A stretch of DNA of 8,426 nt from Deltaproteobacteria bacterium (lineage in GTDB: Bacteria > Myxococcota_A > Polyangia > HGW-17). The notes beneath the pieces were generated by a model. It saw only the letters and a list, made by a program, of their open reading frames with translations. It had not been told where the DNA came from and made no database searches. Positions 5,727 to 8,426 of the stretch are shown one piece after another (position 1 is the stretch's first letter; every line of letters starts with the position of its first letter). Both the position numbers and the translations under genes were made by a program. The DNA lies in assembly GCA_003249585.1 (NCBI GenBank), contig QKIM01000422.1:1-8426 (forward strand). Reading direction: 5' to 3'.

Positions 5727-7223
5727 TTACTGGCGGGGAGGAACGCAGAACCCGAAGGGCGTGGGGCTCGTCTCGGCCGTGGGAGGCGTCGTCGAGGTAT
5801 CCATCGGGAGAGTGTTGCCCTCGGTGAAGTATTGGGAGAGGGACAGACAGGTGAAGGGAACGGGAGTGGCGTCGTCGGTCATGAGGTCGGCGCAGGCGGC
5901 GTCGGCGTCAGCGGCGTTGGCGTCGCAGATGCGCAGGCACTGGATGACGGTCCAATCGGCGGTGGCGTCGGAGGTCGGCTTGGCGTAGTAGCAGTTGGTG
6001 CCTTCCTCGCAGACGGCGTTGGGGTTGGCGGTCGTGGGCATGGTGCAGTCCTCACCCTCGAGGAGGGCGGGCGTGTCGGTATCCTGGCAGATGCCCTGGA
6101 GGGAGCCGCGGTAACCCATCTTGCAGGTCTGGCCGGTGGGGCAGGGGTCGCCGGTCTTGAGGACGTTGCCGGTCAGCAGGTCGCAGGTGAGGAGCGCGGT
6201 GTCGAGGAGGGTGTCAAGACCGTCCTGCATGGGGTAGCAGATGCCGTAGTCGGCTTCACGGAAGAGCAGGGTGTCGCTGGTCTCGTCAAGATCGAAGTCA
6301 CTGTAGTTGAAGCAGTTCCAGTTCTCGGGGCAGGTGTCATTGCCTTCATAGGCGGCGACGGGGTCGCAGAAGTTGATGCAGTGACCGTCTACTTCGCCGT
6401 CGTCGACGATGCAGATACCATCTTCGCACTGGGTGGCGGGATCAACGTCGGCGACGCCGTCGACCGGGTTGTTGTCGTCGCGGTAGCAGGCTTCGCCGTG
6501 ACCGGCGGTGCCGTTCTCGAAGCAGACACCAGCGTCATCCATGGCGTTCCACATGGGGTAGCACCAGCCCTCTTTGTCGCCGAGCTGGCAGGAGGAGTTG
6601 ATGGGCGTGCTCTCGGCTCCGCCACCGCAGAAAGCATAGTAGCAGTGGTTGGTGAGGCCGGCCTCGCAGTAGTAGTTCCAGCCGCAGTCATCGTCACCGC
6701 CGCAGCTCTGGAAGCAGTAGCCGGCGCCGTCGGTGAAGGGGGCGAGGCAGTCTGCCTGCATGTCGTTGATGGGGCAGCACTCGTAGTTGCCGCCCATGAT
6801 GTTGCAGGAACTGAAGAAGCCTTCAACGTTGCAGGAATGCTCGCAGGAGGAGGTGTCCACAGTGCAGAGCGTGGCGTTGCAGGACAGGGTGCCGCCGGAG
6901 AAACCTTCATAGTCGGCGCAGGTGGCGCCACCGAAGTCTTCGCCGTCGCACTGCTCGTTGCCGTTCATGATGCCATCGCCGCACTCGGCGGCCGCGCACT
7001 CTGTGGTGTCGTAGGTGCAGTCGCTCTTGCAGCTCAGGGTACCCGAGGTGTTGGGGACGATGTTGTTGCAGACCTTGCCGTTAAGATTGACGCCATCGCA
7101 TTCCTCGAGCTGGTCGATGTTGCCGTTGCCGCAGAGGGAGTCGCTGTCGTCGTCGTCACAGCCGGCGAAGACCAGGCTGAGACTCATTAAAAAGGTAATG
7201 AGGAGGAGGTTCTTAATTTTCAT
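5727..7223 (-). CDS. Cysteine-rich surface lipoprotein with two CGNG/ECDG repeats
   Basis: A 498-residue predicted lipoprotein. Lys2 and Lys4 and a hydrophobic core lead to lipobox VFAGC with the lipidated Cys at residue 22, then four Asp. Two tandem repeats follow, at about 31-76 and 81-127. Each has CG[N/D]G, then EECDG or EQCDG, then LxGxxC or FGGATC, a GTLSC and a final Cys after D-T. These match the myxobacterial disulfide-repeat type (TIGR02232-like) as I remember it. The remaining roughly 370 residues hold no recognised domain but many Cys, Gly, Asp and Asn. I count 47 cysteines in all, counting the lipidated one, so most are expected to pair after export. The protein ends in CVPPRQ. 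No catalytic motif is visible; a structural, adhesive or binding role at the cell surface is inferred. Start: ATG at 7223-7221 has AAAGGAG six bases upstream. It ends before a strong terminator and is convergent with the helicase pair. Its base and amino acid use are acidic and polar compared with neighbours. Confidence 0.85.
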   Translation of the reverse strand: MKIKNLLLITFLMSLSLVFAGCDDDDSDSLCGNGNIDQLEECDGVNLNGKVCNNIVPNTSGTLSCKSDCTYDTTECAAAECGDGIMNGNEQCDGEDFGGATCADYEGFSGGTLSCNATLCTVDTSSCEHSCNVEGFFSSCNIMGGNYECCPINDMQADCLAPFTDGAGYCFQSCGGDDDCGWNYYCEAGLTNHCYYAFCGGGAESTPINSSCQLGDKEGWCYPMWNAMDDAGVCFENGTAGHGEACYRDDNNPVDGVADVDPATQCEDGICIVDDGEVDGHCINFCDPVAAYEGNDTCPENWNCFNYSDFDLDETSDTLLFREADYGICYPMQDGLDTLLDTALLTCDLLTGNVLKTGDPCPTGQTCKMGYRGSLQGICQDTDTPALLEGEDCTMPTTANPNAVCEEGTNCYYAKPTSDATADWTVIQCLRICDANAADADAACADLMTDDATPVPFTCLSLSQYFTEGNTLPMDTSTTPPTAETSPTPFGFCVPPRQ

Positions 7224-7277
7224 TGCATGCTCCTTTGCAATAGTGAGAGAAGAGAATCATCCCAAAAGGTTTTATTG

Positions 7278-7306
7278 CCTATAACAGAGGTTCCGGACCG
7301 TTGCAA
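7278..7306 (-). promoter_or_regulatory. Possible promoter of the cysteine-rich lipoprotein gene
   Basis: On the minus strand, TTGCAA (7306-7301) and TATAGG (7283-7278) are 17 bases apart, each with four of six consensus matches. Transcription would start near 7271, giving a leader of roughly 48 bases that contains the AAAGGAG site. This is the best of several AT-rich options in the gap and is uncertain. Confidence 0.3.
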
Positions 7307-7366
7307 GTAATTTAGCATGGTCTTTCCTGCGTTCCAGGGATTATTTCACCAAGTTGACCAAAAATT

Positions 7367-7393
7367 TTGTTCCAGCCAGCTGTTCACTATAAT
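7367..7393 (+). promoter_or_regulatory. Upstream promoter candidate for the FtsB-like gene
   Basis: A perfect TATAAT at 7388-7393 is preceded by a poor -35, TTGTTC at 7367-7372 (three of six, spacing 15). Another TTGACC at 7354-7359 is too far away at 28 bases. A start near 7400 would leave a leader of about 95 bases before the ATG at 7496. That leader carries six T at 7447-7452 and an ATGGT/ACCAT pairing possibility, not convincing as an attenuator. Confidence 0.4.
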
Positions 7394-7475
7394 CGGGGGC
7401 GATGGTGAGAGGTCCCGTGTCGGCCAAAGGTATCCGCGAAACCATATTTTTTGTCCTGCCGGATGCGGTACGTTT

Positions 7476-7504
7476 TTGGAAAGCATTGAAACAACATGTA
7501 TAAT
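7476..7504 (+). promoter_or_regulatory. Strong promoter match overlapping the FtsB-like start
   Basis: TTGGAA (7476-7481; four of six) and a perfect TATAAT (7499-7504) are exactly 17 bases apart. The assigned ATG (7496-7498) lies in the spacer, so a message starting near 7511 would lack it. Either this match is fortuitous, or it makes a shorter product or a message for the downstream membrane gene. Confidence 0.35.
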
Positions 7505-7843
7505 GATAGAAATACACTTGTCACGGCCCGGCGCGCGGGCATTTGGGTCTCCCGGGGCCTTTTGGCCACGCTGTTCGCGGTCATCGTCGGCTCTTTGCCA
7601 GTGTATATACATCAGGAAATCAAGGATTTGAAACGTATGGATGGAGAGCTTTCCGAGATCAGGAAGCTCAACGCCCGGCTCTTCGTGGATCTGGAAGACA
7701 GCGCCCTTCGGCTCGAATCTCTCAAATCCCCTTTGGGGATCCGCCGTATCATGCGGGAGCGGGGATTCGCACCTCCCGGGAGCCTCATCTATCAGATCGA
7801 GCCCTACGCTCCCGATAACCAAACTACCGGACATCAGAGGTGA
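7496..7843 (+). CDS. FtsB/DivIC-like septum formation initiator protein
   Basis: A 115-residue single-pass membrane protein. A basic N-terminus (RR at 12-13, R20) precedes a transmembrane helix at about 21-38, then a periplasmic coiled coil of charged/Leu heptads from about 40 to 77. The last part, GIRRIMRERGFAPPGSLIYQI (81-101), is like the conserved ARE-x-x-GxxxPGE-x-I-Y motif of the FtsB/DivIC family, with Ser96 where Glu is usual. FtsB joins FtsL and FtsQ in the division complex of Gram-negative bacteria; that role is known for the family and inferred here. The N-terminus points inward by positive-inside reasoning. The start is uncertain: ATG 7496 has only a weak GGAAAG about 12 bases upstream, and a strong promoter match overlaps it. 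The only later in-frame start I see is TTG at 7562, which would begin inside the membrane segment. Five bases separate it from the next gene. Confidence 0.75.
   Translation: MYNDRNTLVTARRAGIWVSRGLLATLFAVIVGSLPVYIHQEIKDLKRMDGELSEIRKLNARLFVDLEDSALRLESLKSPLGIRRIMRERGFAPPGSLIYQIEPYAPDNQTTGHQR
7836..7843 (+). promoter_or_regulatory. Ribosome binding site for the membrane protein gene
   Basis: AGAGGTGA overlaps the last codons and the TGA stop of the FtsB-like gene and lies five bases before the ATG at 7849. It suggests translational coupling and fixes this start. Confidence 0.65.
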
Positions 7844-7848
7844 ACTGC

Positions 7849-8426
7849 ATGGTCGAAAAGGTGATTCATACGCTGAAGCTGGGGGTGGGAAACTGGTGGG
7901 GGCTGGGGCTCGCTCTCGCCGCAGGCCTCATGGTCGCCCTCGGGTGGTTCTCTCCGGGATCCCAGACCTCCGCGGCGACGCTCATGGCCGTCTCCTTCCT
8001 CGGACTCGCCACCGCCTACAAGGTGATCGCCCGGCTCAAGTCAGCCAATGATCCAGATCACACCGAGAACTCCACCACCCTCGATCTGGAGCTCATGTTC
8101 CTCTTCGTGGTGGCGCTGGCCGTCTTTATCCAGTTCACAGGTGGGACACACTCCCATTTCTACCCGCTCAACTACGCCCTGGCGGCCTTCATGGCCGCAT
8201 TCCACCATCCGACGGTCTCCATTCCAGCGCTTCTGTTGCAGATCGGCCTGGAATTTCTCGGCTCCCGCCACACGCCATTTCTCTCGGGCAGCCTGGATCT
8301 CTACATGCACTCGGGGCTGCTGGTGGTGTTCTATGTCTTCGGCTATGTGGCCCTCCACCTGGAGAAGTTCCATCTGAAGTCCAGTTATGCCAAGAATTTT
8401 GAGCGGGAGATGTCCAGGATCAAGCA
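7849..8426 (+). CDS. Multi-pass membrane protein, partial (likely sensor input domain)
   Basis: The gene runs off the window after 192 residues. It begins at ATG 7849 with AGAGGTGA upstream. I see about five membrane segments: near 18-34, 42-61, 79-98, 107-133 (possibly two helices) and 152-168. Between the third and fourth is FTGGTHSHFYPLNY, a small polar loop similar to the TGG-x-x-S-x-xYPLxY motif I recall in multi-pass input domains of bacterial signalling proteins. After the last helix comes a charged linker (LEKFHLKSSYAKNFEREMSRIK) that looks like the start of a coiled-coil signalling helix leading into a cytoplasmic domain. The output (for example GGDEF, HD-GYP, GAF or kinase) lies beyond the window and cannot be told. 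It is coupled to the FtsB-like gene, five bases apart. Confidence 0.75.
   Translation, partial: MVEKVIHTLKLGVGNWWGLGLALAAGLMVALGWFSPGSQTSAATLMAVSFLGLATAYKVIARLKSANDPDHTENSTTLDLELMFLFVVALAVFIQFTGGTHSHFYPLNYALAAFMAAFHHPTVSIPALLLQIGLEFLGSRHTPFLSGSLDLYMHSGLLVVFYVFGYVALHLEKFHLKSSYAKNFEREMSRIK

Noticed and set aside
5832..7190. 452-codon plus-strand open frame antisense to the cysteine-rich lipoprotein gene
   Set aside because: Repetitive Val/Ala/Gly composition; the minus strand has a lipobox, ribosome binding site, repeats and terminator.
7441..7452. Attenuator or riboswitch in the FtsB-like leader (six T at 7447-7452)
   Set aside because: Only a weak ATGGT/ACCAT pairing with a long loop can be drawn, with no recognised riboswitch consensus.

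Overview
The window looks like ordinary chromosome from a GC-rich bacterium of the former Deltaproteobacteria, most likely Myxococcota or a close relative. This is inferred from two secreted lipoproteins whose mature ends begin Cys-Asp-Asp-Asp-Asp, from cysteine-rich CGNG/ECDG repeats of the 'myxococcal' disulfide type, and from strongly G/C-biased third codon positions. I see no rRNA, tRNA, CRISPR array, insertion sequence or prophage gene.

Layout, left to right. Bases 1-130 are a less GC-rich edge with no firm gene. A minus-strand gene (131-1786) encodes a lipoprotein with an HExxH zinc-metallopeptidase motif, probably of the M30 (hyicolysin) type. A divergent plus-strand gene (1986-2801) encodes an EcsC-like protein. 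Next on the plus strand is a tight pair: a SNF2/RapA-like ATPase with an N-terminal zinc ribbon (2895-4835) and an unrecognised 249-residue protein with a charged helical C-terminus (4832-5581). They overlap by four bases, so they are probably translationally coupled and act together. A convergent minus-strand gene (5727-7223) encodes a very cysteine-rich lipoprotein and ends at a clear intrinsic terminator (5658-5694). After a 272-base promoter-rich gap, a plus-strand pair follows: an FtsB/DivIC-like membrane coiled-coil protein (7496-7843), then five bases later a multi-pass membrane protein (from 7849) cut by the window end. The latter looks like the input half of a sensor.

How the genes fit together. 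Three themes are visible. Two are exported, disulfide-rich or proteolytic surface lipoproteins. The third is nucleic-acid or RNA polymerase remodelling by the ATPase and its partner. At the right edge there is a possible link between a division-type coiled-coil protein and a membrane sensor. The helicase plus partner pair is the best candidate here for an undescribed system, but no neighbouring nuclease, methylase or other defence gene supports a defence role. All functional names are assigned from motifs read by eye; no database search was run.
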